NCBI RefSeq assembly: GCF_006088715.1
Contig: NZ_CP030771.1
Span: 7,314,001 to 7,378,000, forward strand
Length of the DNA: 64,000 bases
Reading direction: 5' to 3'
Origin: Streptomyces sp. YIM 121038
GTDB taxonomy: Bacteria > Actinomycetota > Actinomycetes > Streptomycetales > Streptomycetaceae
Translations under genes and position numbers: made by a program
Notes under the pieces: generated by a model
What the model saw: only the letters and a program-made list of their open reading frames with translations
Database searches by the model: none
Told to the model about the DNA's origin: nothing
Shown here: positions 38,201 through 51,181 of the stretch, piece by piece
How the letters are laid out: each line of letters begins with the position of its first letter
Numbering within the stretch: position 1 is the stretch's first letter

Positions 38201-41200
38201 ATCGCGGTGCGTCTGGGCCGCGTCCTGGCGCAGCTCGCCGAGGACCCGCGGGCCCCCTTCGGCTCGATCGACCTCCTCGAGCCCACCGAGCGCGAGCGGC
38301 TGCACGCCGTCAACGACACGGCCGCCGAGACGCCCGAGCTGACCATCCCCGGTCTCTTCGAGCGGCAGGTCGCGCAGGTCCCGCAGAAGACCGCGGTGAC
38401 CTTCGACGGCGTGGCGTACACCTACGCCGAGCTGGACGCCCGCGCGACCCGGCTCGCCCAGGAGCTCGCCGGGCGCGGGGTGGGCCCGGAGACCGTGGTG
38501 GGCCTCGCCCTGCCGCGCTCCGCCGACCTGGTCACCGGCATGCTCGGCATCCTCAAGGCGGGCGGCGCCTATCTGCCGATCGACCCGAAGTACCCGAGCT
38601 CGCGCCTGGACCACATCCTGTCCACCGCGCGTCCGCAGCTGGTCCTCACCGACGCCGACACCGTCGGGGTGCTGCCCGAGACGGACGTCCCGTCGCTGTT
38701 CCTGGGCGACCTGGACCTCGAAGGACCCGCCGACGGCGCCCGGTTGGCGGCCGCGCGGCCGCACAACGCCGCGTACGTGATGTACACCTCCGGCTCCACC
38801 GGCACCCCCAAGGGCGTGGTGATCAGCCACGCGAACGTGGTCAACGGCGTGCTGCGGCTCGCCGAGCGGGTCGGCGTCGGCGCGGACACGCAGATGTTCG
38901 CCAACTCCTCGGTGAACTTCGACGTCTCGGTCTTCGAGGTCGTCACCACCCTCGCCAAGGGCGGCACCATCGAGGTGGTCCGCGACGCCCTGGTCCTGGC
39001 CGAGCGCCAGGAGGTGACGGCCAGCGTGATCCACACCGTGCCGTCCGTCTTCGCCGAGCTGGGCGACCGGCTGCCCGCCATGCCCGGCCTGGAGACCGTC
39101 GTCTTCGCCGGTGAGGCGCTGCCCGCCACCCTCGTGCACCGCATCCGCGAGACGCTGCCCGACGTGCGGGTCGTCAACGCCTACGGCCAGACCGAGTCCT
39201 TCTACGCCACCACCTTCGCCCTGGAGGCGGGCACCGCGTGGCAGGCCGCCGACAACACCCCCGTCGGCACTCCGCTGGGCAACATGCGCACCTACGTCCT
39301 CGGCGCGGGCCTCGCGCCGCTGCCGCCGGGCGTGGTGGGCGAGCTGTACGTCGCCGGGAACATCGCCCGTGGCTACTACGGCCAGGCCGAGCTGACCGCC
39401 GAGCGCTTCGTCGCCGACCCCTACGGCCCGGCCGGGTCGCGCATGTACCGCACCGGCGACCTCGGCCGCTGGAACGCCGACGGGCAGATCGAGTACGTCG
39501 GCCGCGAGGACGACCAGATCAAGATCCGCGGCGTGCGCGTCGAGCCCGCCGAGATCGAGGCCGCCCTGGCCACGCACCCGGCCGTCGGCCAGGCCGTCGT
39601 GGTCCCGCACGAGGGCGCGGGCGACAAGCAGCTCATCGCCTACGTGGTCCCCGACCTGGACGGCACCGAGTACATCGAGGAGTCCGCCAAGCAGGTCGAC
39701 GAGTGGGAGCAGATCTACGACGAGGTCTACTCCGCCACCGGCACCGAGTGGGGCGAGGACTTCACCGGCTGGAACTCCAGCTACACCGGCGAGGAGATCC
39801 CGCTCGACGAGATGCGCGACTGGCGCGACGCGGCGGTGGCGCAGATCCTGCGCCAGGGACCGCGCCGCATCCTCGAACTGGGCGTCGGCTCCGGTCTGCT
39901 GATGGGCCACCTCCTCAACGACGACAACATCGAGGAGTACTGGGCCACCGACCTGTCCTCGCAGGTCATCGGCCGACTCGCCGAAGAGGTCGAGCAGGCC
40001 GGGTTCGCCGACAAGGTCACCCTGCGCCACCAGACCGCCGACGACACCACCGGTCTGCCCCGCGGTCACTTCGACACCGTCGTCCTGAACTCGGTGATCC
40101 AGTACTTCCCGCACGCCGCCTACCTGGACGACGTCCTCGCCAAGGCCCTGGACCTGCTCGCCCCCGGCGGTCGGATCGTGGTCGGTGACGTCCGCAACGC
40201 GGGCACGCTGCACCTGATGCGCACCGGCGTGCAGCGGACCCAGTACCCGAACGAGGCGCCGGCGGCGGCCCACGCGGCCATCGCCCGCTCGATCCTCACC
40301 GAGCCCGAACTGGTCCTGGACCCCGAGTGGTTCCACCAGTTCGGCGAGAAGCACGGCGCGGCCGCGGTGGACATCCGCCTCAAGCCGGGCCAGGCCCACA
40401 ACGAGCTGACCCGGCACCGCTACGAGATCTTCGTGCACAAGGACCCGGTCGACTTCCTCGACGTCAGCGACGCGCCCGCCGTGGACTGGGGCCGTCAGGT
40501 CGGCGAGCTCTCCGCCCTGGAGGAGCTGGTCCGCGCCCAGGACGGTCCGGCGCTGCGCGTCACCGGGATCCTCAACGCCCGGATGATCGAGGAGGCCGAC
40601 TGGGCCGCCGAGGTCAAGATCGTCGACGCGCCCCCCGCGGCCGAGTCCGCCGTCGACCCGGAGGCCCTGCACGCGTGGGCCGCCGCGCACGGCTGGAGCG
40701 TCCTCATGACCTGGTCGTCGGCGGCGGGCGAGAGCTTCGACGCCGTCGTCCTGACCGACCCCGACGCCGTCGAGCGGCCGGTGCGGGGCGCCTTCGTCCC
40801 GTCGCGCCGCGCCGACCTGTACCTGTCCAGCGACCCGGCCGCGGCCACCCAGATCGGTGTCCTGGTCGGCTCCCTGCGCGGCTACCTCCAGGAGCGGCTG
40901 CCCGCCCACATGGTGCCCGCCTCCGTGGTCGCCATCGCCTCCGTGCCGCTGGCCGCCAACGGCAAGCTGGACCGCAGGGCCCTGCCCGCGCCCGACCTGT
41001 CGGCGCAGTCCGGCGGCCGGGCCCCGCGCACCCTCCAGGAAGAGCTGCTCTGCGACCTGTTCGCCGAGGTCCTCGACCTGGAGCGGGTCAGCGTCGACGA
41101 CAACTTCTTCGACCTGGGCGGCCACTCGCTGCTCGCCACCAAGCTCATCAGCCGCATCCGCGCCACCCTCGGCGCCGAGGTCGAGCTGCGCACCTTCTTC

Positions 41201-44200
41201 TCCCACCCGACGGTGGCGGGGATCGTGCCGCACCTGGACGGCAGCGTCCGCACCCAGGCACCCCTGGTCCGCGTGGCCGAGCGGCCCGAGCACCTGCCGC
41301 TCTCCTTCGCCCAGCAGCGCCTGTGGTTCGTCGACCAGTTCGAGGGCCCGTCGGCGACGTACAACATGCCGATCGTGCTCCGGCTGAGCGGTGAGCTCGA
41401 CGTCCCGGCCCTGGAGACGGCCCTCAACGACCTCGTGGCCCGCCACGAGACGCTGCGCACGGTCTTCCCCGCGGTCAACGGCAGGCCCGAGCAGCGGATC
41501 CACTCCGTCGAGGACGCGCCGGTCACCCTGGCCGTGCGCGACGTCGACGGCGAGGACGAGCTGGCCACGGCCCTCACCGAGGCCGCCCGGTACGCCTTCG
41601 CCCTGGAGAGCGAACTGCCGCTGCGCGCCCAGCTGTTCCGCAGCGGTCCGCAGGAGAACGTGCTGTCCCTGGTGGTCCACCACATCGCGGCCGACGGCTG
41701 GTCCTACGCCCCGCTGGCCCTGGACCTGGCCGCCGCCTACACGGCACGCGTGGGCGGCGCCGCACCCCAGTGGACCGAACTGCCGGTGCAGTACGCCGAC
41801 TACACCCTGTGGCAGCACGAGCTGCTCGGCGACGAGAGCGACCCCGACAGCCTCTTCAACAAGCAGTACGCCTACTGGGCCGAGCAGCTCGCCGGGCTGC
41901 CGGAGAAGGTCACCATCCCGACCGACCGGCCCCGCCCCGCCGTGCTCAAGGGCACCGGCGACCTGCTCCGCTTCACCCTGGACGCCGAGCTGCACCAGGG
42001 CATCGCGGAGCTCGCCAAGGCCACCGGCACGACGCCCTTCATGGTGCTGCAGACCACCATGGCGGCCCTGCTGACCCGCCTGGGCGCGGGCACCGACATC
42101 TCGGTGGGCAGTGGCATCGCGGGCCGGACCGACGAGAACCTGAAGGACCTGGTCGGCCTGTTCGTCAACCTGCTGGTGCTGCGCACGGACACCTCGGGCG
42201 ACCCGACCTTCGCCGAGCTCCTGGCACAGGTGCGCAAGACCAGCCTGTCCGCCTACTCCCACCAGGACATCCCCTTCGAGTCCCTGGTGGAGAAGCTCAA
42301 CCCGGAGCGCTCGCCCTCCGTCCACCCGCTGTTCCAGATCGCCCTGGCGCTCCAGAACAACGAGGCGGCCCAGTTCGAGCTGCCCGGCCTGCGCGTGCAG
42401 GCCGACGGCTCCGGCACCGGCACCGCCCGCTACGACCTGCTCCTGAGCCTCGACGAGACCTTCGAGGACCGGACCAGGCCCGCGGGCATCTCGATCGCCG
42501 CCGAGTACTCCGACGAGCTGTTCGACGCCGCCACCATCGAGACGCTGATCACCCGCTGGAAGCGGCTGCTCACCACCGCGGTCACCAACCCCTCGCACCG
42601 CATCAGCTACGCCGACCTGCTCACCCCCGAGGAGCGCAGCCAGCTGCTCGCGGCCGAGCGGGAGCAGCCGGAGCGGGTCGCCGCGCCCGCGACCTTCCCC
42701 GAGCTGTTCGCGGCCCGGGTGCAGGCGGCCCCGGACGCCCCGGCCGTGGAGTCGGCCGACGTCACGTGGTCGTACGCGGAGCTCGACGCGCGGGCCAACC
42801 GCGTCGCGCACTGGCTCGCCGCGCGCGGCATCGGTCTGGAGCAGCAGGTGGCCGTGGCCATGCCGCGCTCCGCGGACCAGGTCGCCGTCGCCCTGGGCAT
42901 CCTGAAGGCGGGCGCCGCCTACATGCCCGTCGACCTGGACTACCCGGCCGACCGCATCACGTACATGGTCGACGACGCCGCCCCCGCCGCCCTCCTGGTG
43001 ACGCGGGCCGCGATCGAGGACCTGCCGGAGGGCCTGGCCACCGAGGTCGTGGCCGTCGACACGGACGACGTGCAGGCCGCCTGGCGGACGAGCCCGGACA
43101 CCGCGCCGGACACCGGTCTGACCCTGCACCACCCGGCGTACGTCATCTACACGTCGGGTTCGACGGGCCGGCCCAAGGGCGTCACCGTGACCCACGCGGG
43201 CATCGCCTCGCTCAGCCACTCCACCCAGGAGCGGCTCGGCCTCACCCCGGACGCGCGCGTCCTGCAGGTCGCGGCGCCGAGCTTCGACGCCGCCTTCTGG
43301 GAGCTGGTGCAGTCCCTGACCACCGGTGCGGCCCTGATCGTCCCGGCCGAGCGGCGCCTGGTCGGCGACGACCTGGTGCGCACCCTCGCCGAGCGCCGCG
43401 TCACGCACGTGATGCTGCCGCCCAGCGTGCTCGCCGCGCTGCCCGCCGACACCCCGCGCACCCTGACCGACCTGCGCACGGTGACCGTCGGTGGCGAGGC
43501 GTGCCCGCCGGGCCTGGCCTCCGCCTGGTCGCCGGGGCGTCGCTTCGTCAACGCCTACGGCCCCACCGAGACCACCGTCTGCGGCTCCATCTCCACCCCG
43601 CTGACCAGCGACCACACCCCGATCGGCACCGCCGTGGCCGACAACCGGGTGCGGGTGCTCGACGAGCAGCTCGCCCCGGTGCCCCCGGGCACGCCCGGTG
43701 AGCTGTACGTGGCGGGCCCGAGCCTGGCCCGCGGCTACCTCGGCCGCTCCGCGCTGACCGCCGAGCGCTTCGTCACCGACCCCTACGGACCCGCGGGCTC
43801 GCGGATGTACCGCACGGGCGACGTGGTGCGCCAGGGCGCCGACGGACAGCTGGAGTACCTGGGCCGCAGCGACGACCAGGTCAAGCTCCGCGGTCTGCGC
43901 ATCGAGCCGGGCGAGATCGAGGCGGCGCTCGCCGAGCACCACAACGTGGCCCAGGCCGTCGTCCTCGTCCGCGAGGTGCGCGGCAGCAAGCAGCTCGTCG
44001 GCTACGTCGTCCCGGCCGGTGCCCGCGAGATGAAGGCGGAGCACTTCGACATCACCGCGGGCGTCTCCGCCAAGGAGCTGCGGCGCTTCGCCGCGGGCCG
44101 CCTGCCCGAGTTCATGGTGCCCTCGTCCTTCGTCCTCCTGGACGAGCTGCCGCTGACGCCGAACGGCAAGCTGGACAAGGCCGCGCTGCCCGAGCCCGAG

Positions 44201-47200
44201 GTGCCCGGCGGCGCCTACCAGGCGCCCCGCACGCCCGAGGAGCAGGCCCTGGCCGCCGCGTACGCGGAGGTCCTCGGCCTGGAGCGGGTCGGCATCGACG
44301 ACGACTTCTTCGCCGTCGGCGGTGACTCCATCCGCTCCATCCAGGTCGTCTCCAAGGCCCGCGTCCACGGCATCGAGATCACGCCGCGCCAGGTCTTCGA
44401 GTGCCGTACGGTGGCCGCCCTCGCGGTGGCCGCCGCGACCGGCGGTCCTGCCGTGCCGGTCCGCGAGGAGATGGCGGGCGGCGGCGTCGGCTGGATGCCG
44501 CTGCTCCCGATCGCCCGCTACATCACCGAACTGGGCGGCGGTTACGACCGGTTCGTGATGTCCATGGCGGTGAACCTGCCGCGGGGCATCGACGAGAGCG
44601 GCCTGGTCGCCACCCTGGCCGCGGTCGTCGACCACCACGACGTGCTCCGCGCCCGTCTGGTCACCGCGGACGAGGCGGGCCTGGAGGCGGCCGAGCCGGG
44701 CACCGTCGACGTCGCGTCCCTGGTGCGCCGCGTCCCCTCCGCGGGGGACTGGCAGGACGCCGCCTGGCGCGACGAGGCGAAGGCCGCGCTCGACGCCGCC
44801 GTACGGGAGCTGGACCCGGCGTCCGGCGACGTGGCCCGGTTCGTGTGGTTCGACGCCGGACCGCAGACCGCGGGCCGACTGATCATCGTGCTGCACCACC
44901 TGGTGGTCGACGGCGTGTCCTGGCGGATCCTCGTCCCGGACCTCGCCGAGGCCTGGGAGCAGGTCCGCGAGGGCCGCACGCCCGACCTGGCCCCGGTGCC
45001 CACCTCGATGCGCCACTGGGCCCACGCCCTCACGGAGGAGGCCGCGTCGCCCGGCCGCACGGCCGAACTGGCCCTGTGGCAGAGCGTCGTGGAGGGCCCG
45101 GACCCGCTCATCGGCTCCCGGCCGCTCGACCCGGCGGTGGACGTCCGCGCCACCATGGAGTCCGTGGAGGTGCGCCTCGCGTCCGAGGCCACCGAGGCGC
45201 TCCTGACCGCGCTGCCCGCCGCCTTCCACGGCGGTCCCAACGACGGTCTCCTGACCGCCCTCGCCCTGGCCCTGACGCAGTGGCGCAAGAACCGCGGCGT
45301 GGACGAGTCCTCGCTGCTCCTGCGCCTGGAGGGCCACGGCCGTGAGGAGGCGGCGGCGCCCGGCGTCGACCTGTCGCGCACGGTCGGCTGGTTCACCACG
45401 ATGTTCCCGGTGCGCCTGAGCGTCGAGGGCTTCGACGTCGACGAGGCCGTCGCGGGCGGCCGCTCCGCGGGCCACGCCATCAAGGCCGTCAAGGAGCAGC
45501 TCAACGCCATCCCGGACAAGGGCATCGGCTACGGCCTGCTGCGCTACCTCAACCCGGAGACCGCCGAGGTCCTCCGGGCGAGCCACGCCGGTCAGGTCAC
45601 CTTCAACTACCTGGGCCGGTTCGCCGACGGCGACCAGCCGGGCGGCGGCGGTGGCTGGGCCATCGCCGGGGACATGGAGGGCATCGCCGCCGAGCTGGAC
45701 GCGGACATGCCCGCCCTGGCCACGGTGGAGGTCAACTCCTACGTCGTGGACTCCGCGCAGGGCCCGCAGTTCAGCGCCTCCCTCAGCTTCCCCGCCGGGC
45801 TGCTCGCCCGCGAGGACGCGCAGGAGCTCGCCGACCTGTGGCACACCGCCCTCGAAGGCCTGGCCCGGCACGCCCGCACCCCGGGCGCGGGCGGCCTGAC
45901 GCCCTCGGACGTCTCGCTGGTGAAGGTGCGCCAGCGCGACCTGGAGGCGTGGGAGGAGCTGTACCCCGGCCTCCAGGACGTATGGCCGATGACGGACGCG
46001 CAGTCCGGTCTGCTCTTCCAGAGCCAGCTGGCCGACACCTCCTTCGACGCCTACCACGTGCAGTTCGCGATGCACCTGGCCGGCGGGGTCGACCCGGAGC
46101 GGATGCGCGCGGCCGGGCAGACCCTGCTCGACCGGTACGCCAACTTCCGTACGGCGTACGTGTCCAGCGCCTCCGGTCAGCAGGTCCAGCTGGTCCTCGA
46201 CCACGTCGAGCTGCCCTGGCAGGTCGTGGACCTGCGGGACCTCGGCGAGAAGGCGCAGGAGGAGGCCTTCGAGAAGCTGCTCGCCGAGGACCAGACGGCG
46301 CACTTCGACCCGGCGGCGCCGCCGATGCTGCGCATGACCCTGGTGCTGCGGAGCGACGACCTCTCGGAGCTGGTGTTCACCGTCAACCACGTGCTGTTCG
46401 ACGGCTGGTCCTTCCCGCTCATGCTCCAGGACCTCATCCGCGCCTACGCGGCGGACGGGGACACCTCGTCGCTGCCGCGGGTGCGGCCCTACCGCGACTT
46501 CCTGGCCTGGCTCGGCAAGCAGGACCAGGAGGAGGCCTACCGGGCCTGGGCGCGGGAGCTCGACGGGGTCGAGGAGCCGACGCTGCTCGCCCCGGCGGCC
46601 GCCACCACGGCGGTCCCCGAGGGCCAGGACGCGACGGAGCACGTCGACCTGCCGCTGCCCGCCGGGATGGCGCAGGAGCTCCAGCGCCGCGCCGGTGAGC
46701 TGGGCATCACGCTCAACATGCTGCTCCAGGGCGCCTGGGGCGTGGTCCTCGGCCATCTGACCGGACGCCAGGACGTGGTCTTCGGTACGACGGTCTCCGG
46801 CCGTCCGCCGCAGGTCCCGGGCATCGACGAGATGGTGGGTCTGTTCATCAACGCCCTGCCGGTGCGCGTGCAGTTCACGCCGCGGGACACCCTCGCGGAC
46901 CTGCTCACCGGGCTGCGCGAGCGCCAGGCGGTCCTGATGGACCACCAGAACCTCGGTCTGACCGAGATCCACGACGCCGCCGGTGTCGGCACCCTGTTCG
47001 ACAGCATGATCATCTTCGAGTCGTTCCCGATCGACCGCGAAGGCATGAGCGAGGCGCACGGCGAGGCCGGCGTCGAGATCACCGGGATGCGCATCCACAG
47101 CAGCACCCACTACCCGATCACCCTGGGTGCCGACCCGGAGCTGACCATGGCGGTCGTGGAGTACCGCAAGGACCTCTTCGAGCGCCGTGAGATCGAGCGG

Positions 47201-49804
47201 ATCGCCGCGCTCGTCGGCCGGGTCCTGGAGCAGCTCGCCGCGGACCCGCACACCCCGCTGTCCCGCCTCGACCTCGTGGACGAGGCCGAACAGGACCTGG
47301 TGCTGCGGCAGTTCAACGACACGGCCGCCGAGGTGCCCGCGAAGACGGCCATCCGTCTGGTCGAGGAGCAGGTCGCCCGCACACCGGAGGCCGTCGCGGT
47401 CGTCCACGAGGGCGAGCGGGTCACGTACGAGGAGCTGAACGCGCGGGCCAACCGGCTCGCCAGGCACCTCACCGCGCGGGGCATCGGCCCGGACACCCAG
47501 GTGGCCGTGGTCCTGCCGCGCACGCCGGAGCTGGTGGTGGCGATCCTCGCGACCCTCAAGTCCGGTGCCGCCTACGTCCCGATCGACCCCGGCTACCCGG
47601 GCACGCGTCTGCAGCACATCCTCGACACGGCGGGCCCGCGTCTGATCATCACCGACACCACGGTGGCGGACGTCCTGCCCGCGGGGGTGGACACCGAGCT
47701 GCTGCTGCTCGACGATGCGGACGTGTCGGCGTACTCCGCCGCGGACCTGGCCGACAGCGAGCGCACCGGCGTGCTGCTGCCGGACCACCTGCTGTACCAG
47801 ATCTACACCTCCGGCTCGACGGGCCTGCCCAAGGGCGTGGGCCTGACCCACGCCAACCTGGTCAACGCCCTGCACGGCATGGCGGGCGAGGTCGGTCTCG
47901 GGTCGGGCCTGCGGATGCTGGCGAGCACCTCGATCGGCTTCGACGTGGCCAGCTTCGAGCTGTTCTTCACGCTCACCAACGGCGGCAGCGTCGAACTGGT
48001 CCGTGACGTCCTGGCCCTGGCCGAGCGCGACAGCTGGGACCTGGACGTGGTCAGCTCGGTGCCCTCGGCCTTCGCCGAGCTCGTCGACCAGCTGGGCGAG
48101 CGGGTGCGGCCCAAGGCGCTGCTGTTCGGCGGCGAGGCCCTCACCCCGGCCCTGGTGGGCCGCATCCGGGCCCAGTGGCCGGACGTGCGGATCGTCAACT
48201 GCTACGGGCCGAGTGAGGCGTTCTACGTCACCTCGCACGTCCTGGACAGCGAGGCTCCGTACGCCGCGGGGGTGCCCATCGGGCGCCCGCTGAACAACCT
48301 GCGCGGCTATGTCCTTACGCCGTCCCTGACCCCGGTCGCCCAGGGCGCCGTCGGCGAGCTGTACCTCGCCGGCGCGGGTGTGGGCCGCGGCTACCACGGG
48401 CGCACGGCGCAGACCGCCGAGCGCTATCTGGCCGACCCGTTCGGCGCCGCGGGCGGGCGCATGTACCGCACCGGTGACCTCGCCCGCTGGACCGCGGACG
48501 GGCACCTGGAGTACCTCGGCCGTGCCGACTCCCAGGTCAAGATCCGTGGCTTCCGCATCGAGCCCGGCGAGGTCGAGGCGGCGGTGGCGGCCCACCCGCA
48601 GGTCGCCCAGGCCGCGGTGGTGGCACGCGCCACGGCGGGCAGCAAGCAGCTGGTCGCCTACGCGGTGCCCGAGGACGGCGCGGAGCTCGAAGCGGCGCAG
48701 CTGCGCTCCTTCGTCGCCGAGCGGCTGCCCGAGTACATGGTGCCCGCGGCGTTCGTCACCCTGGAGCGGCTGCCGCTCTCGCCCAACGGCAAGCTCGACC
48801 ACCGGGCGCTCCCGGCGCCCGACCTGAGCGGCACGGCGGCCTACCGCGCGCCGCGCACGCCTCAGGAAGAGGTCCTGGCGAGCCTGTTCGCCCAGGTCCT
48901 CGGGGTGGAGAAGGTCGGCATCGACGACAACTTCTTCGACCTCGGCGGCCACTCGCTGCGGGCCACGCGTCTGGTCAGCCGGATCGCGGCGGTCCTCATG
49001 GTCGAGGTGCCGATGCGGACGGTCTTCCAGGCGCCCACGGTCGCGCAGCTGGCCGAGAGCCTCTCGGCGGGCGGCGAGGGAACCGGGTCCGAGAACACCG
49101 ACCCGTACGGCGTCGTCCTCCCGCTGAGGAGCGGTGGAAGCGGCACCCCCGTGTGGTTCATCCACCCCGGTTTCGGCCTCTCCTGGTCGTACCTGGGCAT
49201 GGCCATGCAGCTCGGGGACCGGCCGGTGTACGGCATCCAGGCCCGCGGCTTCGACGGTTCGCCGATCCCGGAGAGCTTCGAGGCGATGGTTCTGGACTAC
49301 GTGGAGCAGATCCTGGCCGTGCAGGAGGAGGGGCCGTACCACTTCGTCGGCCACTCCATGGGCGGCACCCTGTCCCACGCCGTCGCCGCCGAGCTCCAGA
49401 GCCGCGGTCACGAGGTGCCCTTCGTGGCGCTGCTCGACGCCGCGCCGACGAGCGCCTTCGTCTCCGAGGACGTGGTGCTGGACCGGTCGGTGGGCCGTGA
49501 CTTCCTCGCGGGCTATCTGCCGGGCGAGGACGAGGACGCCGAGCGCCAGACCCTCGTCGAGAACGGCGCGCAGATCATGTCCGAGCACGTGCGCCTGGCG
49601 AAGGAGTTCACCCAGCCCGTCTACCGCGGCACGGCGCTGTTCTTCAACGCGACCCTGAGCCCGGAGGCCCAGGCCTCCTTCTGGGACGCGTACGTCGACG
49701 GGGACGTCCGCGTGAGCGACGTCCACGCCACCCACTTCGGCCTGACCGCACCCAAGGTCGCGGCCGAGATCTGCACCGTCATCAACCGCCACCTCGCGGA
49801 CTGA
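32294..49804 (+). CDS. NRPS-2, four modules with thioesterase: C-A-T-E-C-A-MT-T-C-A-T-E-C-A-T-TE
   Basis: A 5836-residue megasynthetase. Module 1: C (HHAAADG at 130-136), A (residues D-V-F-S-V-G-P-Y-A), T (GGDS), E (HHLVVDG). Module 2: C (HHALFDG), A (D-V-F-H-V-A-A-Y-A), a methyltransferase between the A8 and A10 regions (about 2460-2850; [10 protein letters not shown]), T. Module 3: C (HHIAADG), A (D-A-W-M-T-G-A-V-C), T, E (HHLVVDG). Module 4: C (NHVLFDG, second His intact), A (D-V-F-S-L-G-C-Y-V), T, TE with GHSMGG. Residues 1 and 3 should be D and residue 2 N-methylated; the TE releases or cyclises the chain. Modules 1, 2 and 4 share an unusual A-domain type ([33 protein letters not shown]) that I cannot assign. 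Codes were extracted by eye. Confidence 0.95.
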   Translation: MIPLSFAQRRLWFIDRLEGPSATYNIPFVLQLDGALDVDALRLALRDVVTRHESLRTLFVEDDEGRPVQQILPADGLLTDLPVIEVAPEGVDAATAEAAAYRFDLSHEIPVQARLLRTAPDAHVLVLVVHHAAADGESIVPLSQDLATAYTARVGSQEPGWAELPVQYKDYTLWQREYLGDGDTPGSVLHTQLDYWRRELDGAPQQLRLPTDRPRPSKASHHGDVVVFTVDADLAAAVDAVGSQRGLTRAMMMQSTLTMLLNHLGAGDDVSIGQTVAGRTDSALTELVGFFVNTWVLRTDLSGNPTLEQVLDRVQDKALGAYENQDVPFERLVEALNPERSTAYHPFFQVMFSWQSTARVELDLPGLSVELKAIGNETSKFDLEFNFSSDEQGRVHCHLEYATDLFDRDTVVEMGERFVRILRHLAADPTMRLGAVDVLSDAEQNVLAGRNETAEPTPEGTVAQLFERRAELTPDAIAVTSDAQDLTYRELDERANRLAHELIRRGAGPETLIGLAVPRTADLVTALLGILKSGAAYVPIDPRYPSARLGHILSEARPQLILTDSATESVLPAGDAPLLRLDEVDLDSGAADTPAAALHPYNTAFVMYTSGSTGKPKGVAVTHIGVVNGVTRLAEVVGLESGSRTLAGTSVNFDVSVFEIVTTLSVGGTVEVVRDALVVAERGGWSGSVISSVPSVFAELLDQVGGKIQADTVVFGGEALSASLVERAREAIPGVRVINPYGQTESFYATAFHAEEGWTGTAGAPIGVPLGNMRTYVLGAGLKPVAPGVVGELYVAGEVARGYFGQAGLTAERFVADPYGPVGHRMYRTGDLARWNDHGQLEYVGRDDAQVKVRGFRIEPGEVEAALTAHPGVAKAAVVTRQHQGSTQLVGYVVATQLWESEPGAVANVGDLDVDLTAAVSSRELRRFVSDRLPEFMVPSVFVMLDRLPLDPNGKLDRKALPEPEFTGSDYRAPRNEVEEILAGVYSDVLGLERVGIDDDFFAVGGDSIRSIQVVARARTRGVEVTPRQIFEARTVAELAELAADGVQTGPVLEELAGGGTGFMPHLPVGHWLDELGAGVDRFTMSMTVDLPVGMDEAALVATLTAVLDRHDALRSRLVTGERPGLEASAPGTVDAASLLHRIACDGTWADGWREQAAAELDAAADRLAAEAGVMARFVWFDAGTERAGRLILVLHHLVVDGVSWSILLPDLAAAWKDVREGRTPDLAPVGTSARRWAHALADEAASAERGAELALWRSIVAGPDPVLGSRPLDPAVDTIATIEYVRKDLPVAATEALLTSLPAAYRGGVNDGLLAALALAVAKWRKQRGVDAAAASSLLLRMEGHGREEAAAPGADLSRTVGWFTSMYPVRLDVAGVDLDEALTGGAAAGTAVKAVKEQLLAVPDKGIGYGLLRYLNPETAEVLKRYSTGQISFNYLGHYSGSANMPENLRGLGFTQVEGTTELVAELDAAMPALAALNVTAYVADGEQGPRLAARLDYPSGLFTQAEVEELAELWTTALEGLAQHAAQPAAGGLTPSDVPLVTVAQGDLDAWEEKYAGLTDVWPLTAMQSGLLFHTELAGASFDAYQMQFDFHLAGAVEPQRMRAAGQALLDRYPNLRAAFTTDSAGDRVQLVQSHVELPWHEEDLSSFTGAERDEQLKRFLATEHGTRFDAATAPLVRMSLIKLDDDAWELVFTAHHALFDGWSIPLLMQDLMRLYGSAGDATDLGKPRNYRDFLAWLSRQDKDATAAAWAEELQGVDEPTLLLPVGSDEQGEASGAGQIDVPLTAEQSRALSRRASELGVTLNTVVQGAWAMLLAGLTGRQDVVFGATVSGRPPQVAGVDEMVGLFINTLPVRVDCAPGASLGSVLSTLQDRQGALLDHHHHGLLDLHQSTGLRALFDTMVVFESYPIDSAALSEAYSAAGISVTGISPLSGTHYPLTVIAVAEPHLKVSLQHQHHLLDQERAQDIAVRLGRVLAQLAEDPRAPFGSIDLLEPTERERLHAVNDTAAETPELTIPGLFERQVAQVPQKTAVTFDGVAYTYAELDARATRLAQELAGRGVGPETVVGLALPRSADLVTGMLGILKAGGAYLPIDPKYPSSRLDHILSTARPQLVLTDADTVGVLPETDVPSLFLGDLDLEGPADGARLAAARPHNAAYVMYTSGSTGTPKGVVISHANVVNGVLRLAERVGVGADTQMFANSSVNFDVSVFEVVTTLAKGGTIEVVRDALVLAERQEVTASVIHTVPSVFAELGDRLPAMPGLETVVFAGEALPATLVHRIRETLPDVRVVNAYGQTESFYATTFALEAGTAWQAADNTPVGTPLGNMRTYVLGAGLAPLPPGVVGELYVAGNIARGYYGQAELTAERFVADPYGPAGSRMYRTGDLGRWNADGQIEYVGREDDQIKIRGVRVEPAEIEAALATHPAVGQAVVVPHEGAGDKQLIAYVVPDLDGTEYIEESAKQVDEWEQIYDEVYSATGTEWGEDFTGWNSSYTGEEIPLDEMRDWRDAAVAQILRQGPRRILELGVGSGLLMGHLLNDDNIEEYWATDLSSQVIGRLAEEVEQAGFADKVTLRHQTADDTTGLPRGHFDTVVLNSVIQYFPHAAYLDDVLAKALDLLAPGGRIVVGDVRNAGTLHLMRTGVQRTQYPNEAPAAAHAAIARSILTEPELVLDPEWFHQFGEKHGAAAVDIRLKPGQAHNELTRHRYEIFVHKDPVDFLDVSDAPAVDWGRQVGELSALEELVRAQDGPALRVTGILNARMIEEADWAAEVKIVDAPPAAESAVDPEALHAWAAAHGWSVLMTWSSAAGESFDAVVLTDPDAVERPVRGAFVPSRRADLYLSSDPAAATQIGVLVGSLRGYLQERLPAHMVPASVVAIASVPLAANGKLDRRALPAPDLSAQSGGRAPRTLQEELLCDLFAEVLDLERVSVDDNFFDLGGHSLLATKLISRIRATLGAEVELRTFFSHPTVAGIVPHLDGSVRTQAPLVRVAERPEHLPLSFAQQRLWFVDQFEGPSATYNMPIVLRLSGELDVPALETALNDLVARHETLRTVFPAVNGRPEQRIHSVEDAPVTLAVRDVDGEDELATALTEAARYAFALESELPLRAQLFRSGPQENVLSLVVHHIAADGWSYAPLALDLAAAYTARVGGAAPQWTELPVQYADYTLWQHELLGDESDPDSLFNKQYAYWAEQLAGLPEKVTIPTDRPRPAVLKGTGDLLRFTLDAELHQGIAELAKATGTTPFMVLQTTMAALLTRLGAGTDISVGSGIAGRTDENLKDLVGLFVNLLVLRTDTSGDPTFAELLAQVRKTSLSAYSHQDIPFESLVEKLNPERSPSVHPLFQIALALQNNEAAQFELPGLRVQADGSGTGTARYDLLLSLDETFEDRTRPAGISIAAEYSDELFDAATIETLITRWKRLLTTAVTNPSHRISYADLLTPEERSQLLAAEREQPERVAAPATFPELFAARVQAAPDAPAVESADVTWSYAELDARANRVAHWLAARGIGLEQQVAVAMPRSADQVAVALGILKAGAAYMPVDLDYPADRITYMVDDAAPAALLVTRAAIEDLPEGLATEVVAVDTDDVQAAWRTSPDTAPDTGLTLHHPAYVIYTSGSTGRPKGVTVTHAGIASLSHSTQERLGLTPDARVLQVAAPSFDAAFWELVQSLTTGAALIVPAERRLVGDDLVRTLAERRVTHVMLPPSVLAALPADTPRTLTDLRTVTVGGEACPPGLASAWSPGRRFVNAYGPTETTVCGSISTPLTSDHTPIGTAVADNRVRVLDEQLAPVPPGTPGELYVAGPSLARGYLGRSALTAERFVTDPYGPAGSRMYRTGDVVRQGADGQLEYLGRSDDQVKLRGLRIEPGEIEAALAEHHNVAQAVVLVREVRGSKQLVGYVVPAGAREMKAEHFDITAGVSAKELRRFAAGRLPEFMVPSSFVLLDELPLTPNGKLDKAALPEPEVPGGAYQAPRTPEEQALAAAYAEVLGLERVGIDDDFFAVGGDSIRSIQVVSKARVHGIEITPRQVFECRTVAALAVAAATGGPAVPVREEMAGGGVGWMPLLPIARYITELGGGYDRFVMSMAVNLPRGIDESGLVATLAAVVDHHDVLRARLVTADEAGLEAAEPGTVDVASLVRRVPSAGDWQDAAWRDEAKAALDAAVRELDPASGDVARFVWFDAGPQTAGRLIIVLHHLVVDGVSWRILVPDLAEAWEQVREGRTPDLAPVPTSMRHWAHALTEEAASPGRTAELALWQSVVEGPDPLIGSRPLDPAVDVRATMESVEVRLASEATEALLTALPAAFHGGPNDGLLTALALALTQWRKNRGVDESSLLLRLEGHGREEAAAPGVDLSRTVGWFTTMFPVRLSVEGFDVDEAVAGGRSAGHAIKAVKEQLNAIPDKGIGYGLLRYLNPETAEVLRASHAGQVTFNYLGRFADGDQPGGGGGWAIAGDMEGIAAELDADMPALATVEVNSYVVDSAQGPQFSASLSFPAGLLAREDAQELADLWHTALEGLARHARTPGAGGLTPSDVSLVKVRQRDLEAWEELYPGLQDVWPMTDAQSGLLFQSQLADTSFDAYHVQFAMHLAGGVDPERMRAAGQTLLDRYANFRTAYVSSASGQQVQLVLDHVELPWQVVDLRDLGEKAQEEAFEKLLAEDQTAHFDPAAPPMLRMTLVLRSDDLSELVFTVNHVLFDGWSFPLMLQDLIRAYAADGDTSSLPRVRPYRDFLAWLGKQDQEEAYRAWARELDGVEEPTLLAPAAATTAVPEGQDATEHVDLPLPAGMAQELQRRAGELGITLNMLLQGAWGVVLGHLTGRQDVVFGTTVSGRPPQVPGIDEMVGLFINALPVRVQFTPRDTLADLLTGLRERQAVLMDHQNLGLTEIHDAAGVGTLFDSMIIFESFPIDREGMSEAHGEAGVEITGMRIHSSTHYPITLGADPELTMAVVEYRKDLFERREIERIAALVGRVLEQLAADPHTPLSRLDLVDEAEQDLVLRQFNDTAAEVPAKTAIRLVEEQVARTPEAVAVVHEGERVTYEELNARANRLARHLTARGIGPDTQVAVVLPRTPELVVAILATLKSGAAYVPIDPGYPGTRLQHILDTAGPRLIITDTTVADVLPAGVDTELLLLDDADVSAYSAADLADSERTGVLLPDHLLYQIYTSGSTGLPKGVGLTHANLVNALHGMAGEVGLGSGLRMLASTSIGFDVASFELFFTLTNGGSVELVRDVLALAERDSWDLDVVSSVPSAFAELVDQLGERVRPKALLFGGEALTPALVGRIRAQWPDVRIVNCYGPSEAFYVTSHVLDSEAPYAAGVPIGRPLNNLRGYVLTPSLTPVAQGAVGELYLAGAGVGRGYHGRTAQTAERYLADPFGAAGGRMYRTGDLARWTADGHLEYLGRADSQVKIRGFRIEPGEVEAAVAAHPQVAQAAVVARATAGSKQLVAYAVPEDGAELEAAQLRSFVAERLPEYMVPAAFVTLERLPLSPNGKLDHRALPAPDLSGTAAYRAPRTPQEEVLASLFAQVLGVEKVGIDDNFFDLGGHSLRATRLVSRIAAVLMVEVPMRTVFQAPTVAQLAESLSAGGEGTGSENTDPYGVVLPLRSGGSGTPVWFIHPGFGLSWSYLGMAMQLGDRPVYGIQARGFDGSPIPESFEAMVLDYVEQILAVQEEGPYHFVGHSMGGTLSHAVAAELQSRGHEVPFVALLDAAPTSAFVSEDVVLDRSVGRDFLAGYLPGEDEDAERQTLVENGAQIMSEHVRLAKEFTQPVYRGTALFFNATLSPEAQASFWDAYVDGDVRVSDVHATHFGLTAPKVAAEICTVINRHLAD

Positions 49805-49863
49805 CGGAGCAGCACGTGGTGTCGGGTCCGGCCCACTCGGCCGGGCCCGGCACCGCCCCTTTC

Positions 49864-49886
49864 CCCCTCACCTGCCAGGTGAGGGG
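49864..49886. promoter_or_regulatory. Hairpin between NRPS-2 and the P450
   Basis: CCCCTCACCT / AGGTGAGGGG form a perfect 10-bp stem with a 3-base loop in the 114-bp gap, 33 bases before the P450 start. It may partly terminate or stabilise the message. Confidence 0.45.
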
Positions 49887-49918
49887 CCCACGCAGTCACA
49901 CCGAGAAGAGAGAGATCC

Positions 49919-51148
49919 GTGACGGAGCAGATCACCACCCTGAGCAACAAGACCGTGAGCAACCCAGCGGAGTACGGGGCCCTGCGCGACCAGGGTTCCT
50001 TCTTCCGGGCCGCCATCGAGGGCCTGGAGTCCCCGGTCTGGTTCGTCGCCGGTTTCGACGACGCCAAGGAGATCCTCCACGACCCGCGTTTCATCCGTGA
50101 CCAGTCGAAGCTGCCGGGCGCGGAGGGGCCGAGCCTCACCGACGAGATGCTCGAGCAGGTGGGCATGCCGCGGGAGTACTTCAAGTACTTCGGTCTCCTC
50201 GGTCTGTCCGACGGCGAGGAGCACACCCGGATGCGCAACGTCGTCGCGCGCGCCTTCACGGCCCGCCGCGTCAACGCGCTGCGGGCGGGTCTGGAGAAGA
50301 ACGCGGCGGACACCTACGCGGCCCTGGCCGCGAAGAAGGAGGGCGACCTCGTCGCGGAGCTCGGCTACCCGTTCACCGCGGCCGCCATCTGCGAGCTCAT
50401 GGGCGTCGAGGAGGCCGACCAGCCGAAGCTCATGGGCTGGATCATGGAGTTCGTGTCGTACGACACGGAGCGCCTGGTCTCTGCCATCGGCAGCATTATC
50501 GAGTACTACAAGGAGCTCATCGCACGCCGTCGCGCCGAGCCGACCGACGACCTCATCTCCGAGCTGACCAAGCCCGGGGGACCGGACCAGGATCTGCTGA
50601 CCGATGACACCATCATCGCCATCTTCCTGCTCCTGACGAGCACGGGCATCGCGCCGCCCGCGCACTTCCTCGCGCAGGCGATCCTCGCGCTGCTGACGAA
50701 CCCGGAGGAGCTGGCGAAGCTGCGTGCCGAGCCGAAGCTGCTCGCGCGGCGTGCCGTGCCGGAGCTGATCCGCTTCGCCACGTCCGTGCCGACCGGCGGT
50801 CCGCTCTACGCCGCCGAGAGCTTCGAGTTCCGCGGCTGCCCGGTCAGGACCGGTGACGCGGTGATTCCCTCGCTGCTCGGTGTCAACCACGACCCGCGGC
50901 AGTTCAAGGACCCGCTCAAGCTGGACGTCGCCCGTGACATGGGTCCCGGCGTCGGCCACCTCTCGTTCGGCAGTGGCTCGCACTACTGCACCGGCGCGGC
51001 ACTGGCCCAGCTGGAGACGGAGATCGTCATCAACACGTTCCTGATCCAGAACCAGGGCATGGAGCTCGCGGTCAAGCCCGAGGAGCTCCAGTACTTCGAC
51101 GTCCCCGGTAAGGGCACCGCTCTCGGCTCCCTCCCGGTGCGCTTCTGA
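49919..51148 (+). CDS. Cytochrome P450, atypical I-helix
   Basis: The 409-residue P450 has the heme-binding loop FGSGSHYCTGAALAQLE and a conserved ExxR (PELIRFA). Its I-helix lacks the acid-alcohol pair: the AGxxTT block reads TGIAPP. Such changes occur in P450s that use a substrate hydroxyl or a special proton route, including several acting on carrier-bound residues or cross-linking aromatic rings. As the last gene after NRPS-2 it probably hydroxylates, couples or crosslinks residues on the peptide, with electrons from the cluster ferredoxin. The start is GTG at 49919 with GAGAAGAGAGAG upstream. Confidence 0.9.
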   Translation: MTEQITTLSNKTVSNPAEYGALRDQGSFFRAAIEGLESPVWFVAGFDDAKEILHDPRFIRDQSKLPGAEGPSLTDEMLEQVGMPREYFKYFGLLGLSDGEEHTRMRNVVARAFTARRVNALRAGLEKNAADTYAALAAKKEGDLVAELGYPFTAAAICELMGVEEADQPKLMGWIMEFVSYDTERLVSAIGSIIEYYKELIARRRAEPTDDLISELTKPGGPDQDLLTDDTIIAIFLLLTSTGIAPPAHFLAQAILALLTNPEELAKLRAEPKLLARRAVPELIRFATSVPTGGPLYAAESFEFRGCPVRTGDAVIPSLLGVNHDPRQFKDPLKLDVARDMGPGVGHLSFGSGSHYCTGAALAQLETEIVINTFLIQNQGMELAVKPEELQYFDVPGKGTALGSLPVRF

Positions 51149-51181
51149 ATTCCCGCTTACGCCGCGAGGAAATCCGCACCA

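Noticed and set aside
31865..49792. A 5975-codon open frame on the minus strand opposite NRPS-2
   Set aside because: It mirrors the NRPS gene. Third-position GC bias removes stops from the antisense frame; the translation has no domain motifs.
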